Origin: Orobanche coerulescens
Taxonomy: Eukaryota; Streptophyta; Magnoliopsida; Lamiales; Orobanchaceae
Reading direction: 5' to 3'
Assembly: GCA_033398695.1 (NCBI GenBank)
Contig: CM065814.1
Span: 78,448,358-78,512,357, forward strand
DNA length: 64,000 nt
The position numbers were made by a program, and so were the translations under genes. The notes under the pieces are model-generated. The model was not told where the DNA came from. It saw nothing but the letters and a program-made list of their open reading frames with translations, and made no database searches. This document shows, one piece after another, positions 9,617-22,080 of this stretch. Within the stretch, counting starts at the first letter, position 1. Each line of letters opens with the position of its first letter.

Positions 9617-11333
9617 TGTAATAACCGCAATTTCGGATTTCTGGTAATTTTATTTTTTCAGCGGAGGTCCGTTTTGACGACTCGCTTGGGACCGTTTCAT
9701 CATTCTGAGAATGATTAATTCTGCACTTTTTGTCATCCGAGTTCGTTTCAGTACTGTTTTGTTGAGTCCCGTGTTTCTTAACGACTTTTCCGCACTCGAG
9801 TTTGATTCTTGTGAATCTCATCCGAAATTACTGTTTCAAGTTTCCCGTAAGTCCGTTTAACTTTGTTAGACGTGTTGTGAACTTCGGTTTGGTTATTCGA
9901 TCACGTATCGTGATTTTCGGACGTTTTGGGCCATTTTTGTAATTTCCCAAAGTTTAGGGTAATTACCTTCCGTTGTCGAATTTCGAGCCTTCAGGTGGTC
10001 GGAATCGTGTGTTCTCTTAGCTCTTAGATTCGTATTTGCGAGTACTTCGTAACCGTATATTCGATTTGTATTCAGGTTCGGGTTTCGGTGTCGTTTTCTT
10101 GAGTTCAGTGTTATTAAACGACTTTTCCAAGTATGAGTTCGACTTTGTAAAATCACCATAAATTCTTGGAAACTCCAATGATTTTGACTCTTTTCAATAT
10201 TATAGAGCATCAAGTTAGCTTTCCAATTGTTCAAACGGTGAGTCAATCGGAGTTCGGACAAGAGAGTTATGGTCGAAATAGCTTAGACACTCATTTTCCA
10301 GTTTTGGCCGAGCAGCCTGTACCGTGAGCCGCGGCACATGCCGGCAGGGCCGCGGCACACTGCCGAGTCACTGCCTCGGCATACCCGTCCGGGCCGCGGC
10401 ACACTCATGTTTCAATTATCGGCCAACCCCTCTGTACCGTGAGCCGCAGCACATGCCGGCACGGCCGCGGCACACTGCCGAGTCACTGCCGCGGCACACT
10501 CGTCCGGGCCGCGGCACACTGCCGATCACTGGGGGCAGATTCGGCCCTATGCCGCGACACACTTCGGCTGGGCCGCGGCACACAGTGCAGATCAGCCTAT
10601 TTAAGGCCATCAGACATTTTTCTTCAGCCATTTCTCACTCGTTTTCTTCCCTTCCGCGACTGGAGCTTGGTTAATCATGGAGAGATGTTGTTGGACAATC
10701 AATCCATGAAGTCTTGGAGTTCATATCATCAATCATCTATCCTATAACATCCTCCGATCTACCGAATCAGGTCAGATTTCCTAGAAATCTAGTTTTGGGG
10801 AATTTGGGTATTTTGGTTGATTTCATCCGTTTTATCCGATTTAACTTAGGATTATGATGGATTGATGATTATTTAGATGTATTATATCATTTCCCTTGTT
10901 ATTCCATGGTTGGATCATATCGATTCGTTGTTTGGGTCGAGTTCTTGACCGACGCCTAGAAGGTGTCCGGTAAAATGTCATAGAGGGGTTTTCGGGCGTT
11001 CTACGATTATTCTTCCTCGTATGATCGATGATTCATTGATTATATGTTGTTAGGGTCGAGTTTCTTGCGAAGAAACCGATTCGGAACCCTTCCATTCGTT
11101 GTCTTCTTCGGGGTCCGAGCTTCCCGGTCGAATCGTGTTCTTCGCAGTATTCGGTAGCGGTTATTAAGGCAAGTATTTTACTATACGAATTGTGTCTTGT
11201 GAATAGGGACGTCGTATTATGGTTGTGATGCATTAGTTTACTTTCGTGTATATACTTCGTATGAATTGATTATTACGAACAATTGATGGTAATAATGATA
11301 CCTTCACTTAGTTAACATTTTGGGAATCGTGTT
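9617..11333 (+). repeat. 5' LTR of element A, first part
   Basis: Starts tgtaataacc, the usual start of Tekay/Del LTRs. It contains an array of GC-rich palindromes at 10327-10586 and a TATA-like tatttaagg just after it. Cut at 11333 by element B (target duplication gtgtt, 11329-11333 and 19590-19594). Confidence 0.9.
10327..10586 (+). repeat. array of GCCGCGGC palindromes upstream of the TATA region, element A 5' LTR
   Basis: About nine copies, some degenerate, of a unit with core gccgcggcacac, spaced irregularly by roughly 12-60 bp. The core GCCGCGGC is its own reverse complement. The array ends a few bases before agcctatttaagg, which may act as the TATA element. The same array occurs at 24198-24456 in the 3' LTR. 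Confidence 0.85.
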
Positions 11334-11934
11334 TGTAATAACCGCAATTTCGAATTTCGGTAATTTTCTTTTTTTTGGCGTAAGTCTGTGTTGACGACTC
11401 GCTCATGACCGTTTCGTCATTCCGAGAATGATTAATTCTGCACTTTTTGTCATCCGAGTTCGTTTCGGTATCGTTTTGTTGAGTTCCGAGCTTTTTAGCG
11501 ACTTTTCCGCACTTGAGTTCGATTCTTGCGAATCTAATCCGAAACTGTTGTTTCGAGTTTCGAGTAAGTTCATTTGATGTTATTATTCGTGTTGCGAGCT
11601 TTGGTTTGGTGTTTCGATCGCGTATCATGATTTTCGGACGTTTTGGGCCATTTTCGTAATTTCCCAAAGTTTTGGGTAATTACTTCCGTTGTCGAATTCC
11701 GAGCCTTCGGGTGGTCGGAATTGTGTGTTCTCTTAGCTCTTAGATTTGTCTTTGCGAGTACGTCGTAACCGTATCATCGATTCGTATTCAGGTTTGGGTT
11801 TCGGGGTCGTTCGGGCCGTCGGAGTTGGCCCTGGCCGAGTCATGGCCGGGCAATCTGGGCCCAGGCCGGCACTGGCCGAGTCAAGGCCGGTAGTGCTCGG
11901 CAGCTTCTGGCCGAGTCACGGCCGGTAGTGCTCG

Positions 11935-12117
11935 GCAGCTCGCCGGCGGGCGTGCCGTGGGCCGCGGCACATGCCGTGGGCCGCGCCACACTCTGTGGCA
12001 TTTTCGGCCAAACCGATGATCTGGTGCCGCGGCACGCCGGCCGGCCGAGGCACTGCCGCCACCAGGAGCCATTTTTGGGCTTGTGCCGCGGCACACTCCC
12101 GCTGGGCCGCGGCACAC
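11935..12117 (+). repeat. array of GCCGCGGC palindromes, element B 5' LTR
   Basis: Units gggccgcggcacatg, tgccgcggcacgcc, tgccgcggcacactc and gggccgcggcacact, plus degenerate copies, ending about 10 bp before the TATA-like tatttatgg. The equivalent array in the 3' LTR is at 17350-17518. Confidence 0.82.
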
Positions 12118-13189
12118 TGTGCAGCCTATTTATGGCCCTGCACACGGGTTTTTGGCCATTTTTCTCCTTCTTTTCCTTCTCTTCCACGGCTGAGGGTGAT
12201 CTTACCATGGAGCCATGTTGTTTAGCAACAAATCCATGAAGTTCTTGAGTTCATATCATCAATAAATCATCCGTTATCATCCTTTGATCCAGCGAATCAA
12301 GGTAATCTTCCTTGGAACCCTAATTTCGTGAATTTGGGGGTTTTGCGTTTTTGTCCGATTCGTTCCGTATTATTGATTAATTCATGATGGATATGATTAA
12401 TCTTGGTAGTTTTCTTGTGTTTAACATCATTTAATCCATTGTTCTTCGTCGAATCGAAGTATATTTCTTGATTTCCTTCAAATTGACTTTTTGGGGGATT
12501 TGTTCTCGATCTCGTTTTTCATCCATTTCTGATGGATCAATTATGGTTAAATGATGTTGTTAAACATATTCTATGGATTGTATATCCATATTTCAACTTG
12601 GAATTCCATTTTCGTGTTTTGTCGGGACGAATCGTGATCTTGACCGTTTTGGGGAAAACGCTTGAACATTCATCGTTCGTTCGTTGAATTCGGCGGCTTT
12701 GGGTCGTACTTTGAAATTCATTTTCGTTGTTATTGTCTTCGTTCGTAGTTCATTGTTGTGGATTGTTGTTCGGTGGAGTCGGCGAGTTCGTAGTCGGTTC
12801 GTGCCAACCTACTTCGGTCGATTCTCCGCGTTGTTCTTATTCGAGGCAAGTACCTTGTCCATGCTATTCTTGTTTTGTGGATATGATAATTGGTGATCAT
12901 CTTGGTGTGTTTGTTTATTTGTTTGAAACGAGTTTTTCAAAAGATTCGGCTAGCCTCGTTAAAGGCTCACTTTCAAAACGCGTGTGTTTTGTACATTGTG
13001 TGGGTTGTAAGTGACTATGTGAATCCTATGGATATGTTTGGTATTGATGATGCACTTGGTATTTGCGTATGGACGTATATTTTTTCATTTCGGTGCATTG
13101 TGGTTTGACGTGGTGTTTTGCTAAGTGTTTGATGCCTCTGGGTGAACTGTTTGGATATCCTTGGTGTGATATGTTATTTGTGCATGATT

Positions 13190-13690
13190 GATTTGCTAGA
13201 CAGCTCCGGAGGGTCCTTCGAGGCCTCGGGTGGGATTCATGATGGCGTCCTGGTCCTAGGCGATGCCTGTGCTTGATTTTTCGCTAGCCAGCTCGGGAGG
13301 GTCCTTCGAGGCCTCGGGTGGGATTCATGGTGGCGTCCTGGTCCTAGGCGATGCCTGTGCATGTATGTTTTGTGAATGTGTTTGCTCACCTCGGGAGGGT
13401 TCGACGGGGCCACGGAGGGAGTCCAATGGTTTCGCCCTGGATTCACGAGTGAAACTTCACCATTGCGTGTGTATGTTTTGTGAATGTATTTTACTCACCC
13501 TGGGACGGTCCGACGGGGCCTCGGGGGAATCTATGACTTTACTCTGGGTTCACGAGTAAAAACTTCACGAGTGCGTGTGTATGTTTTGTGAATGTGTTTG
13601 CTCACCTCGGGAGGGTTCGACGGGGCCACGGAGGGAGTCCAATGGTTTCGCCCTGGATTCACGAGTGAAACTTCACTGGTGCGTGTGTAT
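13190..13690 (+). repeat. minisatellite in element B 5' LTR (two unit types)
   Basis: Two copies of a roughly 75-bp unit (cagctcgggagggtcc, ttcgaggcctcgggtggg) are followed by three copies of a roughly 105-bp unit. The latter begins with gtgtgtatgttttgtgaa and ends with ggattcacgagtgaaac. The 3' LTR of B has the two short units but only one long unit, which accounts for the difference in LTR length. Confidence 0.85.
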
Positions 13691-14441
13691 TTTATGTCCG
13701 TCGAGGATGCGTGACGTGGGTTTTAACCTTGTGTATTGTTGTTGGTTTCATTTGTGAAAAATAAAACCTTTGGGCTGTGACCCCTATTGATTTTGGAAAG
13801 ATAAGGATTTGATAATCCTAAATTGTTTCTCTTAAAACTCTCGATGGCATTTTAAACCATTTTATAAATTGTTTTCCCTTGATTTGTGATCTTTCGGTTT
13901 TGAAATGTTTTACCCAAACTCATGCCTCGGGAAGTACTTTTCGTTACGTTTGAATCATTGAGGATTTCCTGGTTATTGTTATTCGTGGAATGTGAATTGT
14001 ATGGCTCGTATTTGCACTTTGTACTTGCACTAGTAAAACAGTGGAGTTTTGCTAACCCCCGAGTATTCGGGGGGTGGATGTCTATTTTTGCATTCAGGTT
14101 TTGGAGCATAGCACAGGGTAGGCACGAAGGATGATGAAAGATGAACGATACTAATCACACGAGGATCCGTTGGTGTCATATTGGTCTAGTTGTATTTTCT
14201 TTTCCGCTGCAGCATATTTTTTTTTCCCGTTGTACGGGTGTGGTTGTATTTTAACCCCTGTATGGGCATGAGTTGTATTTGAGTTGTATGTATTTATTGA
14301 AAGACCAAATCGGTCTACTGAGTCATTTTAGCCTTAAGGGCGATGTGTAGATGTTTGATTTTAGTTATCAGCCTGGTTGATCCTCCAGGAGAGGGTCTAC
14401 GGCGTGTAATATCCCTGAGTGGATTGGGGGTGTTACATAAA

Positions 14442-14453
14442 TGGTATCGGAGC
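14442..14453 (+). promoter_or_regulatory. primer-binding site of element B
   Basis: tggtatcggagc, four bases after the LTR end, matches the initiator-Met tRNA 3' end complement (tggtatcagagc) at 11 of 12 positions. It primes minus-strand synthesis. Confidence 0.88.
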
Positions 14454-16747
14454 CAGGTTGTGGAAACCTAGGCTGTCGGGTCAGTGGTGTCTGTTGAGTT
14501 TTGTCTCGTCGGATTTTGTCTGACTGAGTCGTGTCGCAATGCGTCGTCTGAGTTTGTTGGTCGTGATTAGTATCGTGGGGCGATCATCATCTTCATGCGA
14601 CCTGTGGATGTAAGTCTCCCTTCTTTGTGTTGTGCCTCGTGTGACATGAGCTATTTTTATGATTTATTTGTTAAGCGACGGAATCCTCTTATGGATCTTG
14701 ATTTCTTGATATGTGGTTATTTGACCCTCATATTTCGTTTATATGAGGAGTAGCGTTGCTGGATTGTGCATGTTTGACTTTATTTCTTTTATCCGCTGCG
14801 TGAGTTATTTTGTAATGGCTTTTGGTATTTTACCGACTAAGTTTTATTTCAAAAACCGATTCCCTTAACCGAGTTTGTGGCATTATGGCCTTGATCGTTT
14901 TGGCGAAATTCTTATGACGGTATTTAGTATTTTCTAAATGGCTTTTGTAAGTTTTTTGAAATATTACCGTCATCAGCCTTTTTGGCGTTTTTGTAAATGG
15001 TTTTTAGACTAGTGGGTTCTGGCGTGGGGCCCACGGCGTTATAACATTCCATGTAATTACCTGAAATTTTTGGGTATTCTAGCTCATTGAATTATCTTTA
15101 AAAACCTTGAGTATCTTAGAAAAATAAATTTCGAGACGTCCTTTTAAAATGAATTATTTTCTCGTGGTACATACAAGGTGCCACAACATGTTTCAAAATT
15201 CTTCTACCTCGAGGACCAAAATGCTTTGAGATATTTTCAATGTTTTAGAAACACTTTTACTTAGACCCGGGGGTCGAATATTTCTGAAAGTTTTTTTTAC
15301 TAAGAGAAAGTGTCCTCATTTTTATCAAATGCGAAATGGTTTTCAAAAGTCTCGATAACGATGTTTCACGTTTGTACTTTTTGAAAGGTGATACTCAAGA
15401 TCAACCGATGTTCTTCTAAATTATTTTCAAAATGAGGTTTTCATTTTTAAAACCTATTCATTCCCGTTTGAGGGCTGGGTATGTATGTGTGATGTTCGCG
15501 TTGTCATTTTGATGTTTGCTCCTGAGTATGATCGAATTGGTGCTGTGAGCGTTGAGTCGTTTTCCACACATTTGTTGTGTTAGCCCCCTGTGAGAGGCGG
15601 GATGTTGGTGTTGAATATTGTCGCCCCGTAATGATTTCTGAGTTATCGCTCGTGTGCGAACTGTTAGAGCTTGTTTGGTACGACCGTGTGCATCGGTGAT
15701 TATTCCATTATGTGTCGGTTGTTTAATGTCTTATTACCTTGCTCCCGTTTTTGTGAATTTCGTGGACGAGGTCGAAGGTAATACCCGTATGTATTTTCTC
15801 TTTCTCCAGTCTATCGATTCGCTCATGTTCGTTGAAACTTTATGAAATTGTTCTGTATTTCGGTTTCATCGTCCGAACGAACTGTGATCTTGTTGTGGGT
15901 CGATCTGGTTATCGTTGTGACTTTTTCGAGTTCGGTTCGATTCTTGTGAACCTTGTTCGGAAGTGACATCATCTAGTTCTATTAGTTCTTTTATTCGAAG
16001 TGGATCGGATTTGGAACTCTGGTATTTTCGACTTTGTCGACTCATCATGTTCGTTGACATTTCTGAGCTTGTCCTGCCCCTTGCTTTTGTTGATCGAACG
16101 AGTGTGGTATTGTTTCGGAATAACTCATTTGTCGTTGTGACTTTTCTATCGCTATTCCCTTTCCTGTGGATCTTATGGGAATGCATGTCTTGTTGTTCTC
16201 ACCAGATCATCCTGGGAGTTGTTGTTTGAGTTTTATTATCCTTCGTGTTTCGGACATGATTGTTCGATTTTTGTTGTCTCGATCGTTTGTTTGTTCGGGT
16301 TTTGTTCTCGTTTTGTGATTGTTGAGCGTTCAGGCTCCTTCCTAATTCCCCTAAGTTCGGGAAATTAGTCTCGTTTTCGATCTTCCAACCCTTGGGCAAT
16401 GGAATTCTGTATTTGTTCAGCGTTTGGCTCGCGTTTTGATTGATGCACCGTTGGGTTGGTCAATCGTATTGATTTTCGTTCATTGTGTTTTGTGATTGTT
16501 CGGATAATTGACTTGATTGTATTATCCATTTGATGACGCTTGTCACTTGTTGGTTTTATTATATCCCTAACGGCGACGTTGTGTTGGTCGTCGTGGAGCG
16601 TGTTTTCACGCTGTATATTCCTTGTGTTGCTTGTAACGTTTCGCCCATGGGCATAAGTTACGCGTTTCCTTGCGTATTTCATTGAGTTTTCTAGGTGGGA
16701 TATTGCTTCTCCCTACTTGTTTTAAGTTTCGGGATGAAACTTCTTTT
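14454..16747 (+). other. non-coding internal region of element B
   Basis: 2.3 kb without gag, protease, RT, RNase H or integrase motifs; the open frames are short and unlike any family. The first 170 bp (gattagtatcgtgggg, then gatgtaagtctccc) and the last 200 bp (gcgtgttttcacgctgta, then ggtgggatattgcttctcc) have close counterparts in element A, so they are probably cis-acting packaging or replication sequences. Parts near 15870-16400 faintly resemble LTR text. Confidence 0.75.
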
Positions 16748-16760
16748 AAGGAGGGTAGAA
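16748..16760 (+). promoter_or_regulatory. polypurine tract of element B
   Basis: aaggagggtagaa abuts the 3' LTR start. It follows ttaagtttcgggatgaaac, a sequence that in coding Tekay elements lies just after the chromodomain stop codon. Confidence 0.85.
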
Positions 16761-19589
16761 TGTAATAACCGCAATTTCGAATTTCGGTAATTTTCTTTTT
16801 TTCGGCGGAAGTCTGTTTTGATGATTCGCTCATCACCGTTTCGTCATTCTGAGAATGATTAATTCTGCACTTTTTGTCATCCGAGTTCGTTTCGGCATCA
16901 GTTTGTTGAGTTCCGAGCTTTTTAGCGACTTTTCCGCACTTGAGTTCGATTCTTGCGAATCTCGTCCGAAACTGTTGTTTCGAGTATCTCGTAAGTTCAT
17001 TTGATGTTATTATTCATGTTGCGAGCTTTGGTTTGGTGTTTCGATCATGTATCGTGATTTTCGGACGTTTTGGGCCATTTTCGTAATTTCCCAAAGTTTT
17101 GGGTAATTACTTCCGTTGTCGAATTCCGAGCCTTCGGGTGGTCGAAATTGTGTGTTCTCTTAGCTCTTAGATTCGTCTTTGCGAGTACGTCGTAACTGTA
17201 TCATTGATTCGTATTCAGGTTTGGGTTTCGGGGTCGTTCGGGCGGTCGGAGTTGGCCCCGGCCGAGTCATGGCTGGGCAATCTGGGCCCAGGCCGGCACT
17301 GGCCGAGTCACGGCCGGTAGTGCTCGGCAGCTTCTGGCCGAGCAGGCCGTACCGTGGGCCGCGGCACATGCCGGCAGGGCCGCGGCACACTCTGTGGCAT
17401 TTTTCGGCCAAACCGATCAGACGGTGCCGCGGCACACGCCGCGGCCATGCACACCGCCACCACCGGGAGCCATTTTTGGGCTTGTGCCGCGGCACACTCC
17501 CATTGGGCCGCGCACACTGTGCTTATTTATGGCCCCGCACGGTTTTTGGCCATTTTTCTCCTTCTTCTCCTTCTCTTCCGCGGCTGAGGGTGATCTTACC
17601 ATGGAGCCATGTTGATTAACAACAAATCCATGAAGTTCTTGAGTTCATATCATCAATCAATCATCCGTTATCATCCTTTGATCCAGCGAATCAAGGTAAT
17701 CTTCCTTAGAACCCTAATTTCGTGAATTTGGGGGTTTTTGCGTTTTTGTCCGATTCGTTCCGTATTATTGATTAATTCATAATGGATATGATTAATCTTG
17801 GTAGTATTCTTGTGTTTAACATCATTTAATCCATTGTTCTTCGTCGAATCGAAGTATATTTCTTGATTTCCTTCAAATTAACTTTTTGGGGGATTTGTTC
17901 TCGATCTCGTTTTTCATCCATTTCTGATGGATCAATTATGGTTAAATGATGTTGTTAAACATATTCTATGGATTGTATATCCATATTTCAACTTGGAATT
18001 CCATTTTCGTGTTTTGTCGGGACGAATCGTGTTCTTGGCCGTTTTGGGGAAAACGCTTGAACATTCGTCGTTCGCTCGTTGAATTCGGCGGCTTTGGGTC
18101 GTACTTTGGAATTCATTTTCGTTGTTATTGTCTTCGTTCGTAGTTCATTGTTGTGGATTGTCGTTCGGTGGAGTCGGCGAGTTCGTAGTCGGTTCGTGCC
18201 AACCTACTTCGGTCGATTCTCCGCGTTGTTCTTATTCGAGTCAAGTACCTTGTCCATACTATTCTTGTTTTGTGGATATGATAATTGGTGATCGTCTTGG
18301 TGTGTTTGTTTATTTGTTTGAAACGAGTTTTTCAAAAGATTCGGCTAGCCTCGTTAAAGGCTCACTTTCAAAACGCGTGTGTTTTGTACATTGTGTGGGT
18401 TGTAAGTGACTATGTGAATCCTATGGATATGTTTGGTATTGATGATGCACTTGGTATTTGCGTATGGACGTATATTTTTTCATTTCGGTGCATTGTGGTT
18501 TGACGTGGTGTTTTGCTAAGTGTTTGATGCCTCTGGGTGAATTATTTGGATATCCTTGGTGTGATATGTTATTTGTGCATGATTGATTCGCTAGCCAGCT
18601 CGGGAGGGTCCTTCGAGGCCTCGGGTGGGATTCATGGTGGCGTCCTGGTCCTAGGCGATGCCTGTGCTTGATTGTTTCGCTAGCCAGCTCGGGAGGGTCC
18701 TTCGAGGCCTCGGGTGGGATTCATAGTGGCGTCCTGGTCCTAGGCAATGCCTGTGCGTGTATGTTTTGTGAATGTGTTTGCTCACCTCGGGAGGGTTCGA
18801 CGGGGCCACAGAGGGAGTCCAATGGTTTCGCCCTGGATTCACGAGTGAAACTTCACCATTGTGCGTGACGTGGGTTTTAACCTTGTGTATTGTTGTTGGT
18901 TTCATTTGTGAAAAATAAAACCTTTGGGCTGTGACCCCTATTGATTTTGGAAAGATAAGGATTTGATAATCCTAAATTATTTCTATTATAACTCTCGATG
19001 GCATTTTAAACCGTTTTATAAATTATTTTCTCTTGATTTGTGATCTTTCGGTTTTGAAATGTTTTACCCAAACTCATGCCTCGGGAAGTACTTTTCGTTA
19101 GTTTGAATCCTTGAGGATTTCCTGGTTATTGTTATTCGTGGAATGTGAATTGTATGGCTCGTATTTGCACTTTGTACTTGCACTAGCAAAACAGTGGAGT
19201 TTTCTAACCCCCGAGTATTCGGGGGGTGGATGTCTATTTTGGCATTCAGGTTTTGGAGCATAGCACAGGGTCGGCACGAAGGATGATGAAAGATGAACGA
19301 TACTAATCACATGAGGATCCGTTGCTGTCGTATTGGTCTAGTTGTATTTTCTTTTCCGCTGCAGCATATTTTTTTTTCCCGTTGTACGGGTGTGGTTGTA
19401 TTTTAACCCCTGCGTGGGCATGAGTTGTATTTGAGTTGTATGTATTTATTGAAAGACCAAATCGGTCTACTGAGTCATTTTAGCCTTAAGGGCGATGTGT
19501 AGATGTTTGATTTTAGTTATCAGCCTGGTAGATCCTCCAGGAGAGGGTCTACGGCGTGTAATATCCCTGAGTGGATTGGGGGTGTTACA
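16761..19589 (+). repeat. 3' LTR of element B
   Basis: Near-identical to the 5' LTR across most of its length, with only scattered substitutions visible by eye, which suggests a fairly recent insertion. It carries the palindrome array at 17350-17518 and a TATA-like tatttatgg after it. It lacks two of the three long minisatellite units. Ends gggggtgttaca before the target duplication. Confidence 0.92.
17350..17518 (+). repeat. array of GCCGCGGC palindromes, element B 3' LTR
   Basis: Same module as at 11935-12117, with units gggccgcggcacatg, gggccgcggcacact, tgccgcggcacacgc and tgccgcggcacactc. It ends just before cttatttatggcc. Confidence 0.82.
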
Positions 19590-19594
19590 GTGTT

Positions 19595-20761
19595 GGATGT
19601 GCAAAACATCTAAGTTTGTGCCGGGCGTGGTCGGTAACTATTGAGTTGTTGTGATGATTATGATGTGTGTGTTGTCTTGGTCTACATACTTGATTGTACA
19701 TTTCGGTGTAATGTGGAATGGCTTGACATTTGATGATTATGAGTTGTGTCGTGTCGATATGTACGTGTGTGTGTGTTCCAGGTAGGGTCTGACGAGGCCT
19801 ATGGAGTTCGGTACATGATGTGTACGAACAAGGTGTGTGATCCAGGTAGGGTCTGACGAGGCCTCTGGAGTTCGGTACATGATGTGTACGAACGATGTTT
19901 GTAGCCGGGTAGGGTCCGTCGAGGCCTCCGGAGTTCGGTACATGATGTGTACGAACAATGTGTGCGGTCCGGGTAAGGTCCGTCGAGGCCTCCGGAGTTC
20001 GGTACATGATGTGTACGAACAATGATCGTGTTATAGTGCTTGTTTGGGTAACCTTTTAAATATGGGTCTCGGACTCATAATGATATCTTATCTCGTGTGT
20101 TTTGAATCGAGACTCGGACCAAGGCCCTAATGTTTTCGAAAAGGTTTTGTAAATTGGGACTCAAGGTCCAAAAGAATTTCTGCTTTAAAATCCCCTAGAT
20201 GATGTGTTCCTTTTCAAATATCTCTTGCTTGAGTTCGAAATTCTAAAACTTCTCGGGAACATTTTCATAATTGTTTTCCGTATTAAATTCGTAGTTGCTA
20301 TTTACTTGTTGCATTTCGTATCGTTTTATACTTGCACTAGTAAAACAGTGGAGTTTTACTAACCCCCGAGTAATCGGGGGGTGGATGTCTGTTCTGCGTC
20401 CAGGTACATGCAGGTTCGGGGAGCAGTCACAGGATTGGCACAAGGGGATGACGAGCTGCGATACTAATCAAGAGTCGAGAGTTGGTAGAGTTTGGTTGTA
20501 TTGTCAAAGTTGATTCAGTCTTCCGCTGTATTGTGTTTCGACCCCTGTGTGGGTAATGTTGTTAGTCAGTTCTGTTGATAGAGTTGTGTGACCTCATCGG
20601 TCTGTGTGTTTATGTGTAAGTGACCTTAACGGTCTGTATTATTATATTGTTTGACCCTGGCCGGGCAAGTATTTGGTTGTTTATGGATGTTTAGCCTGGT
20701 AGATCCTTGTGGAAAGGGTCTACGGCGTGTAATATTCCCATACGGTTTTGGGGGTGTTACA
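19595..20761 (+). repeat. 5' LTR of element A, second part
   Basis: Resumes A's LTR after B (ggatgtgcaaaacatc matches 25205 onward in the 3' LTR) and ends gggggtgttaca. It contains a four-unit minisatellite and the ccccgagtaatcggggg hairpin near 20365. Confidence 0.9.
19781..20030 (+). repeat. 64-bp minisatellite in element A 5' LTR
   Basis: Four units starting at 19781, 19845, 19908 and 19972. Each begins ggtagggtc and contains gttcggtacatgatgtgtac. The 3' LTR has a matching array at 25383-25628. The gtacatgatgtgtac part is itself near-palindromic. Confidence 0.9.
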
Positions 20762-20765
20762 TTTA

Positions 20766-20777
20766 TGGTATCAGAGC
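20766..20777 (+). promoter_or_regulatory. primer-binding site of element A
   Basis: tggtatcagagc, an exact match to the complement of the initiator-Met tRNA 3' end, four bases after the LTR. Confidence 0.93.
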
Positions 20778-22080
20778 TTAGGTTACGGAAACCTAGGCTG
20801 TCGGGTCAAATCGAGTCGTGATTTGTCGAGTATTGTGTAGTTTTGTCATTCGAGATGTCAGGTGACAAGTTGAGTTGTGCGTAGTCACAACGTGTCGGTT
20901 ATGTTGTCGGATGAGATTAGTATCGTGGGCGACCGTCATCTCCGTGCGGCCTGTAGTTGTAAGTCTCCTCTTTTATGCATAATATCTGTGTTCATAATAT
21001 GTTTGATATTTGTGGTGCATGATGTTATTTGCACGGTGCTGTGTAATGGAGTTTGTATTTGATACTTGTGATACACTGTATGTGTATTGAACTGGACGTA
21101 TTGACGTTTTGACGTTGAACCACCGTGTGGGGTGGTATAATGTGAAAGTTGTAAACTTTGATCGTTCCGAAAAGAAGGTACAGACGGTAGAGTTTGTGAG
21201 AGAATCAGATAGATGGTTTCGTTGTATGTTTAACTTGATGCCCATGAGATGCATTTGATTGAATTGGTGACCCCATTTGCCATTTGGGCACGTGGTTCTA
21301 AGTTCGACTATTTTGGATTGTTGTAAATATGCCCGCTGTGGGTAGGTTTGAAAACATTTTTCCTGAAAGACTCTACTGGTTTGAGCATTTTTGTGGAAAT
21401 CAAATTTTTTTTTGAAAATATTATGACGGTACGGTTAAACAACAGTTTGTGTGGATTTTGAAATCGGTTGAATTGTGACAAGTTGGTCATGTATTTTCAA
21501 ATAGCACCATCAATCAGTATTTGGAAAATGTGTTTTAAAATACTTCGGACATTGCAGAATACTACCGTCATTTTTATTACGATCGAAAGGATTTTTGGAA
21601 AATTTATGTTTTGCAAAACGTCTCTAATTTTCGGAATTTAAATGTTATGTGTTTGAGTGTTGTGACGGCATAGTATAATTTAATTGTATTACTCTATGAC
21701 GTTATCCTGGACATGATAGCTTATCTATGGTAATGATTAGTGTACTGGCAGATATTAATAAGGTCATTTTGCTGACATCGGTTATAGAGTGGACTTAATA
21801 TTTCAACGTATTGTTGTGCAAGTGATTTCAAATCAGAGCAATTTTGATAATGGGTCCATGGATTTGGTTAAATGGTCGAGGTATTAATCAAAGTGTTTTC
21901 AGAATTTCATTTCTGCAAAATCTTTCGAACTCACCAATTTTATAATATTATCATTTGAACAAATACCTCGGGAAAAATTTTACTTTTAAAGAATGTGACA
22001 AGTGCCTGATTTTAATGATACGTATGTGGTCTTGACTGTGTCTACTTTGGTAAAAGTCGTGCACCTCTGTTGGTGTAACC
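20778..22080 (+). other. leader of element A, non-coding
   Basis: About 1.3 kb without a recognisable gene. The first 200 bp resemble the leader of element B, including gattagtatcgtgggcg and the splice-donor-like ttgtaagtctcc near 20958. The N-terminal gag coding expected here by comparison with element C is missing or beyond recognition. Confidence 0.65.

Larger units (their letters stand above)
11334..14437 (+). repeat. 5' LTR of element B
   Basis: Starts tgtaataaccgc and ends gggggtgttaca. Sub-structure: a GC-palindrome array (11935-12117) followed by agcctatttatgg (TATA-like), then a long transcribed part, minisatellite units at 13190-13690, a ccccgagtattcggggg hairpin near 14055, and the U5 end. 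There is no gene; reading frames here are by-products of GC-rich repeats. Confidence 0.92.
11334..19589 (+). mobile_element. Tekay/Del-like element B, non-autonomous, no coding capacity (LARD-like)
   Basis: Complete element of 8256 bp with TG...CA ends and a perfect 5-bp target duplication (gtgtt). LTRs are 3104 bp (5') and 2829 bp (3'). The length difference is explained by fewer minisatellite units in the 3' copy. The 2.3-kb internal part has a primer site and a polypurine tract but no gag or pol motif. Its leader and the bases before the PPT resemble those of element A, so A-like or complete Tekay relatives may supply proteins. Confidence 0.9.

Noticed and set aside
10324..10747. Overlapping open frames rich in Arg, His, Pro and Gly on both strands (also 11840-12239, 17160-17619, 24195-24618)
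   Set aside because: They are made by GCCGCGGC repeats, which avoid stops in all frames. They lie in LTRs, and copies differ by frame.
13237..13757. Open frames through the 105-bp and 64-bp minisatellites (also 18651-18905, 19585-20025, 25290-25626, 42085-42706)
   Set aside because: Repeat-driven frames in LTRs with no start context, and the peptide is just the tandem unit.
15866..16836. Minus-strand Asn/Arg/Lys-rich frames in the interior of element B
   Set aside because: Antisense to the element, low-complexity composition, no conserved motif; B appears non-coding.
20766..20777. Possible tRNA-Met gene pieces at the tggtatcagagc sites
   Set aside because: Only the 12-base tRNA 3'-end complement is present right after LTR ends, as expected for primer-binding sites; no tRNA fold around it.
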